Part shown: piece by piece, positions 53,478-62,752 of the stretch
How the letters are laid out: each line of letters starts with the position of its first letter
Numbering within the stretch: the first letter of the stretch is position 1
Source of the DNA: Cognatundibacterium jejuense
Lineage (GTDB): Bacteria > Pseudomonadota > Gammaproteobacteria > Burkholderiales > Burkholderiaceae_D
DNA length: 64,000 nt
Direction: 5' to 3'
Assembly: GCF_014284255.1 (NCBI RefSeq)
Contig: NZ_JACOFV010000001.1
Location: forward strand, 478,853 to 542,852
The notes under the pieces: model-generated
The model's database searches: none
Told to the model about the DNA's origin: nothing
Seen by the model: the letters and a program-made list of their open reading frames with translations, nothing else
Made by a program: the position numbers and the translations under genes

Positions 53478-54386
53478 TCAAAGCCACCTCGAAATAATTT
53501 CTGCCGCTGATGCAATTACATCACTGCGAGCCTTCGCATCTTTCTCAGGTAAACGCGTGTAAATCGCCACCACAACTGGTTCACGTCCTGGCGGCCAGAT
53601 AACACCAAGGTCGTGCGCAGTGCCGAAATCACCAGTCCCAGTCTTGTCTCCAACCTGCCAATCGGCCGGAACACCTGCCCGGATTCTGGTCGCACCGGTT
53701 GTATTGCCCATTAACCAGACCTTTAGTTGTTTGCGTTGTTCGACACTGAGTACATCTCCCAGCAAGAGTCGATTTAGACTTCGCCCCATAGCTTGTGGTG
53801 TTGAAGTATCGCGTAAATCGCCAGCTAAAGCGGTATTTAACTCTGTCTCCCAGCGATCTAAGCGAAACTCTTTATCACCGATCGATCGCGCAAAAGCAGT
53901 CACAACACCAGGACCACCCAGCATTTTCATCAACAAATTAGCGGAACTGTTATCACTATATTGAATCGCCGCCGCACAGAGCTCGGCCACTGTCATCCCA
54001 TCGTTAATGTGTTTTTCAGAAACAGGCGAATAATTGACGAGATCACTTTGCTTATAAAAAATCCTCTGCTGTAAAAGCCCAGTTACCTGCGAACTATGTG
54101 CCAAAATAGCAGACACAAGTAGCACCTTAAACGTGCTACAAACCGGAAAGCGCACATCCGCCCGATAAGCTAACTGAGCCGAATTGGCAGTGTTAAGCGC
54201 AAATACACCCAAAACACCGCCAAGGTCATTTTCGAGCTTAGCCAGTTCAGATAATGCGACTTCAATGGGGTATTTGTCTTTTTCCTCAGTTCTTATCTGC
54301 GCATGGATGGGAAGGGTGGTAAAAAACGGTACTAATGTCCCGAGTAATATCATTGCCCGACGATTCGAAAAATGTTTTGTATTCAT
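53478..54386 (-). CDS. Class A serine beta-lactamase
   Basis: Exported penicillin/cephalosporin hydrolase of 302 residues. Active-site elements: S84-T-F-K87 (S70xxK in standard numbering), SDN (144-146), E180 in RWETELN (E166) and KTGTGDFG (248-255, the KTG element). A twin arginine in SNRRAMILLG suggests Tat export, as in Burkholderia PenA-type enzymes, which the KTGTGDFGTAHDLGVIWPPG region also resembles. The cysteine before the active serine has no partner at position 238, so the disulfide of KPC/NmcA-type carbapenemases is absent. The spectrum cannot be inferred. No LysR regulator gene is adjacent. Confidence 0.95.
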   Translation of the reverse strand: MNTKHFSNRRAMILLGTLVPFFTTLPIHAQIRTEEKDKYPIEVALSELAKLENDLGGVLGVFALNTANSAQLAYRADVRFPVCSTFKVLLVSAILAHSSQVTGLLQQRIFYKQSDLVNYSPVSEKHINDGMTVAELCAAAIQYSDNSSANLLMKMLGGPGVVTAFARSIGDKEFRLDRWETELNTALAGDLRDTSTPQAMGRSLNRLLLGDVLSVEQRKQLKVWLMGNTTGATRIRAGVPADWQVGDKTGTGDFGTAHDLGVIWPPGREPVVVAIYTRLPEKDAKARSDVIASAAEIISRWL

Positions 54387-54756
54387 GATTATCCAGAAAA
54401 ATATTTATGTAAGCGACAGTTCTGCAATTTTTCAGCATTGCTGGAAAATTGATGAGTGTCAGCGATCGGCATATTGCCGCCATCGATACTGGAAAACTGT
54501 AATTTGAAAATCCATCAATAGCAACTTTTTTGCATGGGTAATTCAAATAGACAATTGCAAAATCATCATGCGGGCATTTACTTTATCTACAACCTTAAAG
54601 GCAAATTAGACTTCGAAAGTCATGTTTGTAGCGTACTCCCTTTAATGGCCTGACTTTTTAGGCCAGGCCTTAAAATTCTAAATAGGGTATCCTATCAATC
54701 AACTCAGAGGCGCTAATGCGCCCCAATTATTAACAACGTTGACGGCACCTTCTCCT
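54387..54756. other. Divergent gap between the beta-lactamase and photolyase genes
   Basis: About 370 bases with no gene. It holds one compact hairpin, TGGCCT (54646-54651) with AGGCCA (54660-54665). No operator or convincing promoter was recognised. Confidence 0.5.
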
Positions 54757-56301
54757 ATGAGTGTACGACTGGTCTGGTTCAAGCGTGACCTCCGAGCGCA
54801 TGACCACGAGGCGCTGGCGAAAGCCGCGCAGTTGGGTTCAATATTGTGCGTGTATATTATTGAACCGTCTGTATGGCTTAGTCCCGACAGTTCTCAGCGT
54901 CAATTTGTGTTTTTACGCGAATGCCTGCGCGACCTTTACAGGCAATTGCAATTGCTGGGCGCACGATTGCATGTGGTCACGGGCGAGGTCGTCGATGTGC
55001 TGAATCGGCTGCACCAATCGCTGCCCCTGGCAGAAATTTACTCGCATCAGGAGACCGGGAATGCGTTGACCTATGCCCGCGATTTGAAGGTGGAAAAATG
55101 GTGTCACGCTAATAGAATTGCCTGGCATGAATTTCGTCAACATGGTGTAATCCGGCGCCTGTCAAAACGTGATCAATGGAATAGCCAATGGGCGACCTTG
55201 ATGAACAGTCCTCAGGAAGCTTTGCTCTCCATAGATACTGTTGACTTGCCTTGGACTACTGAATCCTGGCCTGCGTGGGAAAACTGGCAACGCGCTGAAG
55301 ACCAGCCTGCCCAGATGCAAATGGGTGGCAGAGCCCACGGGCTGGCATTGCTTGAGTCCTTCCTGAATGAGCGGAGGGCGACCTATAGAGGTGGCATATC
55401 TTCGCCCCTAAGTGCACCGAGTGCCTGCTCCAGACTGTCACCCTATTTGAGCTGGGGCTGCTTGAGCATGCGCGAAGTGGTGCAGGCATCAGCCGAGAAG
55501 CTGGAGCAATTGCCCCCTGATTCGCGTGCAGCTAAGGGGGTGGCAGGATTTATGAGCCGTCTTCATTGGCATTGTCATTTTATTCAAAAGCTTGAGACCG
55601 AACCTGAAATAGAATGGTGCAATATGCATCGTGGCTATGATGGTTTGCGCGAGGCCGAGTGGAACCAGGAACATTTTTTAGCATTGACTCAGAATCGCAC
55701 CGGCTGGCCTCTGGTAGATGCCTGCATTGTCATGCTCAGAGAAACTGGTTGGCTAAATTTTCGGATGCGCGCCATGCTAGTTTCGGTGGCGGCCTATCCG
55801 CTGTGGCTGCACTGGAAGCGGGTAGGGGATTGGCTGGCAACGCAGTTTGTTGATTACGAACCAGGTATCCACTGGAGCCAGATGCAAATGCAGTCTGGCA
55901 CCACAGGCATTAACACCACTCGCGTTTACAATCCGATCAAACAAGCTCGAGATCACGATCCGGAGGGGCGGTTCGTCCGCCGGTGGTTGCCACTATTGCG
56001 CAAGGTACCCGACAGTTGGTTATTTGAGCCCTGGAAAATGCCGCCTGAAGTTCAACGATATTGTGGTGTTACAGTGGGAGATCCAGGTTCTGGAGAACAA
56101 TTCTGGCCTATCCCACCAGTTGATCTCGAAGAAGCTACCCGTATCGCAAAAAATCGCCTGCACGCTCGCCGCGTTCAGCCCGAGGTTCGAGCTGCAAAAA
56201 ATGAGATTCTCGAACGCCACGGCTCCCGCGCTAACTCTCGCATTAGAACAGAGGGCCGGAAATCCGCCAGGGTCAATACGCAGACCAGTTTTGATTTTTA
56301 G
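54757..56301 (+). CDS. Cryptochrome/photolyase family protein
   Basis: FAD flavoprotein of the photolyase/cryptochrome class I type, 514 residues from ATG 54757 (an in-frame TTG at 54739 is also possible). It has an N-terminal alpha/beta antenna domain (RLVWFKRDLRAHDHEAL) and a C-terminal FAD-binding helical domain with YRGGISSPLSAPSACSRLSPYLSWG, MLRETGWLNFRMRAMLVS and GTTGINTTRVYNP. These features predict light-driven repair of pyrimidine dimers, although some members are photoreceptors. The basic C-terminal tail (ARRVQPEVRAAKNE...) is common in this subgroup. No operon partner. Confidence 0.9.
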   Translation: MSVRLVWFKRDLRAHDHEALAKAAQLGSILCVYIIEPSVWLSPDSSQRQFVFLRECLRDLYRQLQLLGARLHVVTGEVVDVLNRLHQSLPLAEIYSHQETGNALTYARDLKVEKWCHANRIAWHEFRQHGVIRRLSKRDQWNSQWATLMNSPQEALLSIDTVDLPWTTESWPAWENWQRAEDQPAQMQMGGRAHGLALLESFLNERRATYRGGISSPLSAPSACSRLSPYLSWGCLSMREVVQASAEKLEQLPPDSRAAKGVAGFMSRLHWHCHFIQKLETEPEIEWCNMHRGYDGLREAEWNQEHFLALTQNRTGWPLVDACIVMLRETGWLNFRMRAMLVSVAAYPLWLHWKRVGDWLATQFVDYEPGIHWSQMQMQSGTTGINTTRVYNPIKQARDHDPEGRFVRRWLPLLRKVPDSWLFEPWKMPPEVQRYCGVTVGDPGSGEQFWPIPPVDLEEATRIAKNRLHARRVQPEVRAAKNEILERHGSRANSRIRTEGRKSARVNTQTSFDF

Positions 56302-56579
56302 GAAAAGCACGGTTCGTGTCGAACGAGGCACAGATAAGCAGTCAGCTCTGATCACCGCGATTGCTCAGGATGAGCAGATTTATCATGCACTACATTATCA
56401 AAATGGATTGCTCAATATCAAGAGTGAATGTATAAAATATAGATCATTAAAAGGCACCTTGCCGCCCCTCAAACTTTAGACCCATTCAATATTGATTTGC
56501 TAACTGTGTTGTGCCATGATGCGTGACCCACTTTACTTTCATAGGCTGGGCTGCGCTACCTCATGCATAAGGTGCTCGT

Positions 56580-57719
56580 ATGACTTCATCCACTACTGTC
56601 CGTCTACCATGGATCGACAATCTTCGTACTTTGCTGATTGTCTTGGTCGTCAATCTCCATGTCTGCGTGACTTATAGCCATGTTGGTGATTGGTACTTTA
56701 TGAGTGCACAAGAACCCACACTGGCCGAGAAGGTTCCGTTCATCATTTGGCAGGCTCATCTCCAGTCATTTTTCATGGGCCTGTTATTCTTTATTTCTGC
56801 TTATTTTGCTTACAGCTCAATCGCCCGTCATGGAGTACGCGCATTCGTCCGCGAGCGACTACTTCGTCTAGGACTTCCGGCATTGCTTTACATGCTGCTG
56901 ATTCATCCATTCATTCTGCTGGGATTGAATCCGTGGGACTTTAATTTCGGCCCTCCGGTAGAGTTTTATGTTAATTATCTTCGTACGGGAAAATTCATCG
57001 GCTCCACGGGACCGCTTTGGTTCGCCGTTGCGTTGCTACTTTTCAGTCTGGCGTTTGCGGCTTGGCGTTTGGCACGCCCCCGGTCCAACGATCTACAGCC
57101 AGTTACCGTACCAACTGGCACGTTCATCTTGTTGTTCTCGCTCGCTCTTGGTTTAGGTTCCTTCACTATGCGCATCGTGCAGCCCATCGGGACTAGTGTA
57201 TTAAATATGCAGCTGTGTTTCTTTGTGCAATACATTGCGTTCTTTCTCGCAGGCTTGTGTACAGCACGTAACGGTTGGTTGCTACCAATGGCTTCGTCCT
57301 CGTACGCTCGCATCGGCGGCAAGTTAGCCCTATTCTGTGGCCCGCCCCTGTTGCTTACGATTATTATCATTGGTGCGAAAACAGCGGCACCAGAAGCATT
57401 CTTTGGAGGGTGGCACTGGCAGTCTTTCTGCTACGCTGTTTGGGAGCAACTCGTTGGCGTCGGTCTCTCGCTCGGCTTGCTTATGTTTTTCTCACGCAAA
57501 TGCAATGCCGAAAACAAAAAACTGCGTTGGCTCTCTGACCGTTCCTTCGGCGTCTACGTTTTGCATGCGCCGGTCATCATTGCCTTGGCAATGCTCTTTC
57601 GGACTTTTCCGCTGAATATTTATGCTCACGTTACCCTTCTTACGTTGACGGGGCTTGTCGCCAGCTACGCTGTGACTGACATCGGCCGCCGCCTACCTGG
57701 TTTGCGGAACATCTTGTAA
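56580..57719 (+). CDS. Acyltransferase 3 family membrane protein
   Basis: A 379-residue polytopic membrane protein with about ten helices, of the Acyltransferase_3 (OafA/OpgC-like) family. The N-terminal LPWIDNLRTLLIVLVVNLHV motif carries the family's early helix with the conserved histidine, and a later RERLLRLGLPALLY loop is typical. Such proteins O-acylate sugars or other envelope molecules; the acceptor is unknown here. AAGGTG before the ATG is a good ribosome binding site. No polysaccharide genes are nearby. Confidence 0.87.
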   Translation: MTSSTTVRLPWIDNLRTLLIVLVVNLHVCVTYSHVGDWYFMSAQEPTLAEKVPFIIWQAHLQSFFMGLLFFISAYFAYSSIARHGVRAFVRERLLRLGLPALLYMLLIHPFILLGLNPWDFNFGPPVEFYVNYLRTGKFIGSTGPLWFAVALLLFSLAFAAWRLARPRSNDLQPVTVPTGTFILLFSLALGLGSFTMRIVQPIGTSVLNMQLCFFVQYIAFFLAGLCTARNGWLLPMASSSYARIGGKLALFCGPPLLLTIIIIGAKTAAPEAFFGGWHWQSFCYAVWEQLVGVGLSLGLLMFFSRKCNAENKKLRWLSDRSFGVYVLHAPVIIALAMLFRTFPLNIYAHVTLLTLTGLVASYAVTDIGRRLPGLRNIL

Positions 57720-57987
57720 GTTCCATAAACTAGTTTCAACACTTTGAAATTCAATGATTCAAGCGCACAGACTCATCCTTTAGCGACACGCTTTGTTGAG
57801 TGCGAATGGTAAACAGTAGCTAATGAGTAACGCTTAGGGTCGGATTGAAAACACAACTGATGAATAAAGTTATTCTTCGAAAGAAAAGTGTTGGCACGTA
57901 ACTACCTGTGAAGCTTTAGTCCAATTGTTGTTTAGAATTGGCAGAATAAATTTCCACATAAAATCACCTAAATTTATTGGATTAATT

Positions 57988-58359
57988 ATGCTGCTCTCCA
58001 TGAATCGACTCATACTCTATGTACGTGATGTTTCGTTGTTGAAACGCTTCTACCAAAAACACTTTTCCTTTGACCTTGTCGAGGAGATTTCGGATGAGTG
58101 GGTTGTACTTAACACTGGCCGAATAGAGCTTGCCTTTCACCGGGTAGGTATGCCCTGGCGTGACCTACCATTAAGTCGTTCAAGTTCAAACGTCAAAATG
58201 GTTTTTACTGTTAAATCAGGACTGCCTGAGCTACGTGCATCATTATTAAGTGCAGGCGTAGTCATGGGTGGTCTCAAGCGTTATGATGGATTTTCTCAAT
58301 TGATGTGCGATGGCGAAGACCCTGAGGGAAACATCTTCCAACTTTCTCAACCTGATTGA
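57988..58359 (+). CDS. Glyoxalase/bleomycin-resistance-fold protein
   Basis: A single VOC domain of about 123 residues. MNRLILYVRDVSLLKRFYQKHFSFDLVEE is the standard opening strand and helix, and the C-terminal LMCDGEDPEGNIFQLSQ with D-P-E-G-N is the usual metal-ligand region. The enzyme or binding activity cannot be predicted. ATG 57988 or ATG 58000 is the probable start; the open frame from 57925 has no support. Confidence 0.85.
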   Translation: MLLSMNRLILYVRDVSLLKRFYQKHFSFDLVEEISDEWVVLNTGRIELAFHRVGMPWRDLPLSRSSSNVKMVFTVKSGLPELRASLLSAGVVMGGLKRYDGFSQLMCDGEDPEGNIFQLSQPD

Positions 58360-58443
58360 AGCTGCATATGATTGAGAACTACCTGCACATAGCGGTCGAA
58401 TTTAAGTAAAACGAAATTAAACAATAGAGAAATGTGAGCTGAC

Positions 58444-59169
58444 GTGTCTAATCCGTTAAATTTGTTTAGGTTTCACCCGCTACTGCTCTTTAGCGCCGTT
58501 TTTTTTATCGTAGTCGTGGTCAGCTTATTTCAGGGCAGAGTTACACGTCGCTTTGCTACACCAGTCTATCGTGCTGACGATCCTACTTCATTTTGGAATT
58601 ACATAGCTCTGTATGCCGTATTGGGTACCGTTAGTTTGTTCTTCACCGTAAAAAACTGGAGCACAAAATTTGATCCGCCGGAGTATTCCTGGTACATCGC
58701 GACGGCTAAGCCGGAGCAGTCCTTGGAGATGGTATTGCAAGCCGCGTCAAACATTCATCCAAACGGCGGCACTGCCTATGGCCTGACAGATTGGTATGTC
58801 AATTGGCATTTTCATTGGTCGCAAGAAAAGCATGGAAATGGATGTTGGATTAGCAGCGTCTACACGACTTTGAATTCCAGAATCATATTACCCAAACTGG
58901 TCAATGCGACGTCCGCTCAGCAGGAGAAATTCAACATATTTTTCGATGCCCTACGATTACATCAACTGGCTCATTATGAATTTGGAAAAAGTGCTGCCCT
59001 GGAAATAGAAAGGAAAATTTCAGACCTTCCGAAAATGCAGGATTGCATGGTTCTTGAAGCGACTGCAAATGCATTAGGTGAGAAGATTATAAAAGATTAC
59101 CAAACCAAGGGGCGAGCGTATGATATATCAAACACCTTTCTACAGTCACAGCATGCAATGCTTGAATAG
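58444..59169 (+). CDS. Membrane-anchored protein with a DUF922-like domain
   Basis: A 241-residue protein starting at GTG 58444. Two hydrophobic segments near the N-terminus (about 12-28 and 50-67) anchor it. The rest resembles DUF922, a family of putative zinc proteases. Here the metal motif region reads LRLHQLAHYEFGKSAALEIERKI, an HxxxH rather than the HExGH form, followed by a C-terminal DISNTFLQSQHAMLE. The variant motif leaves activity doubtful. It precedes the tRNA terminator and the island edge. Confidence 0.6.
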   Translation: MSNPLNLFRFHPLLLFSAVFFIVVVVSLFQGRVTRRFATPVYRADDPTSFWNYIALYAVLGTVSLFFTVKNWSTKFDPPEYSWYIATAKPEQSLEMVLQAASNIHPNGGTAYGLTDWYVNWHFHWSQEKHGNGCWISSVYTTLNSRIILPKLVNATSAQQEKFNIFFDALRLHQLAHYEFGKSAALEIERKISDLPKMQDCMVLEATANALGEKIIKDYQTKGRAYDISNTFLQSQHAMLE

Positions 59170-59495
59170 CACATAGAAAAGGTGCCGCACCTGGCGATAT
59201 AGCCTCTTTGGTTCTATTGGTTCACATTTAACTTTTTTGCTAATGTGAGCTTACCCGAAATTTAGTTCCCCAAAAGTGACGTAAAACAAACGTAACTTTG
59301 GAAAGGCAAATGATGAACAGGCGATCCGTATGAATTCAAGGAAATTTAGTACGGATGACGAGGTTTCAAGGTACCACATCTATCTGCCTAAATCTACTTA
59401 CCGATATTAGCTGGTTTCAGAATATTCGACATAGGTTATGAATAGAAATTTGGAATCAAAGATTTTTCTTTACCAAACCTTTTACCAAATCCCTG

Positions 59496-59533
59496 AAAAA
59501 AAAGACTTACAAATATGAAATTTGTAAGTCTTT
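59496..59533 (-). terminator. Terminator of the interrupted tRNA-Pro gene
   Basis: Perfect 14-base arms AAAGACTTACAAAT (59501-59514) and its complement (59520-59533), five-base loop, followed on the minus strand by a run of Ts (59503-59496). It lies just past the CCA end of the tRNA fragment. Confidence 0.9.
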
Positions 59534-59541
59534 GATTTTAT

Positions 59542-59587
59542 TGGTCGGGACGGCAAGATTCGAACTTGCTACCCCGTGCACCCCATG
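59542..59587 (-). repeat. 3' fragment of tRNA-Pro(GGG), integration attachment site
   Basis: Read on the minus strand this 46-base stretch starts CATGGGGTGCAC, the anticodon loop region with anticodon GGG. It continues with a T-arm GCAAG-TTCGAAT-CTTGC and ends in the acceptor strand GTCCCGA plus CCA. The 5' half of the tRNA is absent: sequence right of 59587 does not fold as D-arm or acceptor. This is the pattern of the duplicated attachment core left when an element integrates at the 3' end of a tRNA gene, and an integrase gene lies 135 bases away. Confidence 0.88.
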
Positions 59588-59722
59588 TAGGTATATTATT
59601 GTCTACACGAATCTATAGTTGTGTTATAACCTTTAATAGTCAAAGAGTTAAATTACATCATTGTCTATAGTTATCTTTCCAGATATACTAAAATCTACGA
59701 TAAATTAGTGCAGGAAAAGTGC

Positions 59723-61015
59723 ATGGCAGATTTGACAGTAATGCAGATTGAGAAGTTAAAGCCTTCATCCGAGTATCAAAAAATAAGGGTAAGTAAAGGC
59801 TTATTTATTGGCGTATCCACTAATGGCGAGAAGACTTTTTTTGTTAGGTACACCGTTAAGTGCAAGCAGCGGGACTTTAGAATTTCCAAAACGTTTGGAA
59901 GATCGAGTAGCGAGTCCAGCATATCTCTAGTGGATGCAAAGGCAAAGGCAGCAGAAATACAAGCGCTAGCAAAAGATGGAATTGACTATCAAGAAAAACA
60001 AATTCTCGAAGCCGAGTTAGCTATAGCTCGTAAGGATGAAAATTTGACGGTATATGATTTATATCAAGCATGGTTTGCCACTTTAAATAGGAAAGATGGC
60101 GGGGAAAGCATTGATCGCAATTTTAAAAAAAGTGTGCTGCCAGCAATAGGTTCAAAAAGGTTGAAAGACATAGTGGAGTCAGATGTTAAGACAGTTTTAC
60201 AAGATATTTCTAAGGATGGAAAAAACAGAACAGCTGAAATGCTCTTGAGCTTACTAAAACAGATGTTTAAATGGGGAAATGGGCGCAAGCCTTACAAAAC
60301 TCACTTAGATAATCCAGTTTTAAACTTGAGAAAATCAGACGCAACACAAAAGGGCTATAAAACTGTGGAGCGTGATAGGTACTTATCTGACTTAGAAATA
60401 ATTGAACTTTCTCAGAAAATTCCAGACGCTGGCTTAATTAAATCAACACAAACTTTGATCTGGCTTTGCTTATCATGTTGCACTCGTGTTGGTGAAACAC
60501 TTATGGCGCGATGGGAGGATATTGATTTAATCAATCGTGTTTGGCACATACCAGAGGCGAACACAAAGGGTAGGGCTGGCAATCACAAAATTTACCTCTC
60601 TGACTTTAGCTTTAGGCAATTTGAAGCGTTAAAAGTAAATCAGGAATCGGCAATCTGGTGTTTCCCCAACAAAGAAAATACTAGCCATGTTTGCCTGAAG
60701 TCCGCAACAAAACAAATCGGAGATAGACAACTAAATTCGAAGGGAAGGGCGATACTGGTTGGTCGTTCTAAATTAAGAGATTCGCTTGAGTTGAGCGGTG
60801 GAGCTTGGACTCCTCATGACTTACGAAGAACTGGAGCAACCCTTATGCAATCATTGGATGTTGACCAGCACATTATTGAGAGGGTGTTAAATCATACAGA
60901 ACAAAACAGGATGATGAGAACCTACCAACAGTATGATTACAGCCCGAAACTTAAGGATGCTTGGGGCAAACTAGGAAGTCACTTTGATAACCTTTTGACT
61001 TCGTTAAAAACTTAG
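59723..61015 (+). CDS. Tyrosine integrase (P4-like)
   Basis: Site-specific recombinase of about 430 residues from ATG 59723, which has AGGA seven bases upstream. The N-terminal part is a DUF4102-like arm-binding region (LFIGVSTNGEKTFFVRYTVK), then a core-binding helical domain (about 108-195) and the catalytic domain. Catalytic residues: R255 (CTRVGETLMARW), H365 and R368 (TPHDLRRTGAT), H391 (LNHTE) and Y401 (RTYQQYDY). It presumably inserted the element at the adjacent tRNA-Pro site. Confidence 0.94.
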   Translation: MADLTVMQIEKLKPSSEYQKIRVSKGLFIGVSTNGEKTFFVRYTVKCKQRDFRISKTFGRSSSESSISLVDAKAKAAEIQALAKDGIDYQEKQILEAELAIARKDENLTVYDLYQAWFATLNRKDGGESIDRNFKKSVLPAIGSKRLKDIVESDVKTVLQDISKDGKNRTAEMLLSLLKQMFKWGNGRKPYKTHLDNPVLNLRKSDATQKGYKTVERDRYLSDLEIIELSQKIPDAGLIKSTQTLIWLCLSCCTRVGETLMARWEDIDLINRVWHIPEANTKGRAGNHKIYLSDFSFRQFEALKVNQESAIWCFPNKENTSHVCLKSATKQIGDRQLNSKGRAILVGRSKLRDSLELSGGAWTPHDLRRTGATLMQSLDVDQHIIERVLNHTEQNRMMRTYQQYDYSPKLKDAWGKLGSHFDNLLTSLKT

Positions 61016-61385
61016 ACACTCACCACGTTCAAACCAGTATGCACACAAACGAAATCCCCCAGCGGTTTCCGTAGCTTTCACTGAATGTCATCACTCATTC
61101 AAAAAGCCTCTACCACGCCAGCCAAGCATCTCAGAGCCTTTCAGTGCCTAATCGCTGCATTTAAGCAACAAAATAAGCCCTTTTATTGTACTAAAAACAA
61201 CACAAATATGATGTCAATTTGCCTGTTTTGGGATTGGCTACATCTGACATGCCTCTGGTCTATTAATTTAAACCCTCAGTAGACTACTAATTAATGCACC
61301 ATTTCCAATTAATACACCATGATTAGTAGACTTTAAATAGTAGATCAAATATAATAGACCTTATCAACAAACAAGGGGCGCAAAC
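61016..61385 (+). promoter_or_regulatory. Gap with a symmetric repeat cluster upstream of the serine recombinase
   Basis: About 370 bases without a credible gene (a 65-codon frame at 61085-61282 is unsupported). At 61278-61332 there is the palindrome AGTAGACTACT (61278-61288), a 15-base direct repeat pair TAATTAATGCACCAT/CAATTAATACACCAT (61288-61302 and 61306-61320, 13 of 15 identical) and an inverted arm ATTAGTAGACT (61322-61332). It looks like a recombinase or repressor binding site. Confidence 0.55.
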
Positions 61386-62012
61386 ATGACTATCAATACA
61401 CGCATCTATTTAAGAGCTTCTACATCAGATCAAGACGCTTCACGCGCTGAAGCATCACTGAATGAATTTGCTACTACTCACAAACTTAACGTAGTGCACA
61501 CATTCACAGAAAACGAGTCTGGAGCATCGTTAGATCGTCCTGAGCTGTTCAAACTTATAGCAGCAAGCAAAGAGGGTGACATTCTTTTGTGTGAGTCTAC
61601 AGACCGTTTAACACGTCTTACACATGGTAAATGGGAAGTGTTGAAGCAAGCGATCAACGAGAAGGGCATCCGGTTGGTTATGTTAGACCTCCCCACCTCA
61701 CACATGAATCTAAATATTGGTGATGATGTAACGTCATCAATTATGAAAGCTATTAATAATATGATAATAGACATTATGGCTGCTATGGCTCGTAAAGATT
61801 ATGAGCAGAGGAGGGAACGCATCGCTCAGGGACGAGCTAAAGCTAAAGCACAAGGTAAGCTTGTTGGTCGTAAAGTGAATACAGTGACAAACGACAAGGC
61901 TGTAAAGTTGCTGCAAGGTGGCAATCATAGCTGGAACGAGATTGTAGAGCTATGCGGCATATCACGCGCTCAAGTTGCAAAGCTGGCTAAGAGTTTAAAA
62001 ACTGAAGAATAG
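61386..62012 (+). CDS. Serine recombinase (resolvase/invertase family)
   Basis: A 208-residue small serine recombinase. The nucleophile is S12 in IYLRASTSDQ, with helper arginines R74 and R77 in ESTDRLTR. A long helix (about 120-150, rich in charged residues) leads to a C-terminal helix-turn-helix (SWNEIVELCGISRAQVAKLAKSL). AAGGGG before the ATG is a good ribosome binding site. It may resolve dimers, invert DNA or act as accessory transposition factor; the repeats just upstream could be its target. Confidence 0.92.
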   Translation: MTINTRIYLRASTSDQDASRAEASLNEFATTHKLNVVHTFTENESGASLDRPELFKLIAASKEGDILLCESTDRLTRLTHGKWEVLKQAINEKGIRLVMLDLPTSHMNLNIGDDVTSSIMKAINNMIIDIMAAMARKDYEQRRERIAQGRAKAKAQGKLVGRKVNTVTNDKAVKLLQGGNHSWNEIVELCGISRAQVAKLAKSLKTEE

Positions 62013-62408
62013 CCTTCTGGGGCAGTCCCTTGTGTAAATATTTTAAAAATATGGGGTTTTGGAACACTCCCCACCATTTCCTTGCTTGACCGCACTTGTG
62101 CCACAGATATTTTACTTGTAATTTTGAGCACTTGTGCTATATTAGAAGATGGAGAACTACAATCTAAAATTTACAATTCGTTACAATAATAGTGCCTAAA
62201 TATCAAGAAAAACTATTGACAGAATCGGACACTTAGCGTACAATGAACACCTAAATTAGGAAATGTCAATAGTTATTTTCTAAAAAGTTTTACCCCTCAG
62301 TAGTACCCTCAGACCTCTCGGTCTTCAGCTTCACCTTCCCTCATTTTTAAAACAATCAATGCCAGCTTTACTCTCTGCTGGCTATAACCTATTCAGGAGA
62401 TATTTTCT
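62013..62408 (+). promoter_or_regulatory. Control region and folded leader of the island's small-gene operon
   Basis: About 395 bases. Two near-palindromic sites with the core GCAC-TT-GTGC lie at 62092-62101 and 62127-62138 (centres 36 bases apart), like operator sites. A consensus promoter follows at 62216-62244. The leader of about 155 bases has hairpins AGACC-TCTC-GGTCT (62311-62324) and GCCAGC/GCTGGC (62361-62382) before the AGGAGA ribosome binding site. Confidence 0.6.
62216..62244 (+). promoter_or_regulatory. Consensus sigma-70 promoter
   Basis: TTGACA (62216-62221), 17 bases, TACAAT (62239-62244). This is the best -35/-10 match noticed in the window. Confidence 0.85.
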
Positions 62409-62750
62409 ATGAACTTTAACATTTACAAACTTAATCATTTTGCAAGAATTATTGAATTTTTGCTTTATCAAAAAAATGAGAAATTAACTAATCCACAACT
62501 TGTCAGTCTGTTAAACAGCAACGGCATTTCAAGTCTATCAGGTAATACTTGGACAGAAGACGCGCTTAAACAGTTAAAGAAACGTTTGATGAATCCGTTT
62601 GAAAACGCAAAAACATCCGTTGTACAAATGGCATTATATTTAATTTCCACAGGAAAACTTTCTTTCGAGAATTACTTATTGCTTCAAAGTAAAAGATACG
62701 AAGACAAAATTGCTTTCCAACAACGCCAACTAAAAAAAGGAAATATTTGA
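62409..62750 (+). CDS. Island protein of unknown function
   Basis: A 113-residue, AT-rich coded protein with AGGAGA eight bases before the ATG. The N-terminal half (LTNPQLVSLLNSNGISSLSGNTWTEDALKQLKKRL) has the look of a winged-helix or recombinase-type DNA-binding region, where LNxxGIxxxxGxxWT resembles the segment found in serine recombinase C-termini and in phage regulators. The function is otherwise unknown. It is the first gene downstream of the consensus promoter and is followed at once by the next gene. Confidence 0.75.
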   Translation: MNFNIYKLNHFARIIEFLLYQKNEKLTNPQLVSLLNSNGISSLSGNTWTEDALKQLKKRLMNPFENAKTSVVQMALYLISTGKLSFENYLLLQSKRYEDKIAFQQRQLKKGNI

Positions 62751-62752
62751 TT

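Noticed and set aside
53285..53515. 76-codon minus-strand frame between the beta-lactamase and NRPS genes
   Set aside because: It starts within the end of the beta-lactamase gene in another frame, lacks a ribosome binding site and has no recognisable content.
55847..56479. 210-codon frame overlapping the photolyase gene
   Set aside because: It is a shadow of the photolyase coding sequence in another frame, with an implausible composition.
59330..59410. 26-codon frame MNSRKFSTDDEVSRYHIYLP...
   Set aside because: Short, weakly placed ribosome site and no homology that I recognise; it could be debris near the island edge.
61085..61282. 65-codon frame upstream of the serine recombinase
   Set aside because: No ribosome binding site and low-complexity content; the region looks regulatory.
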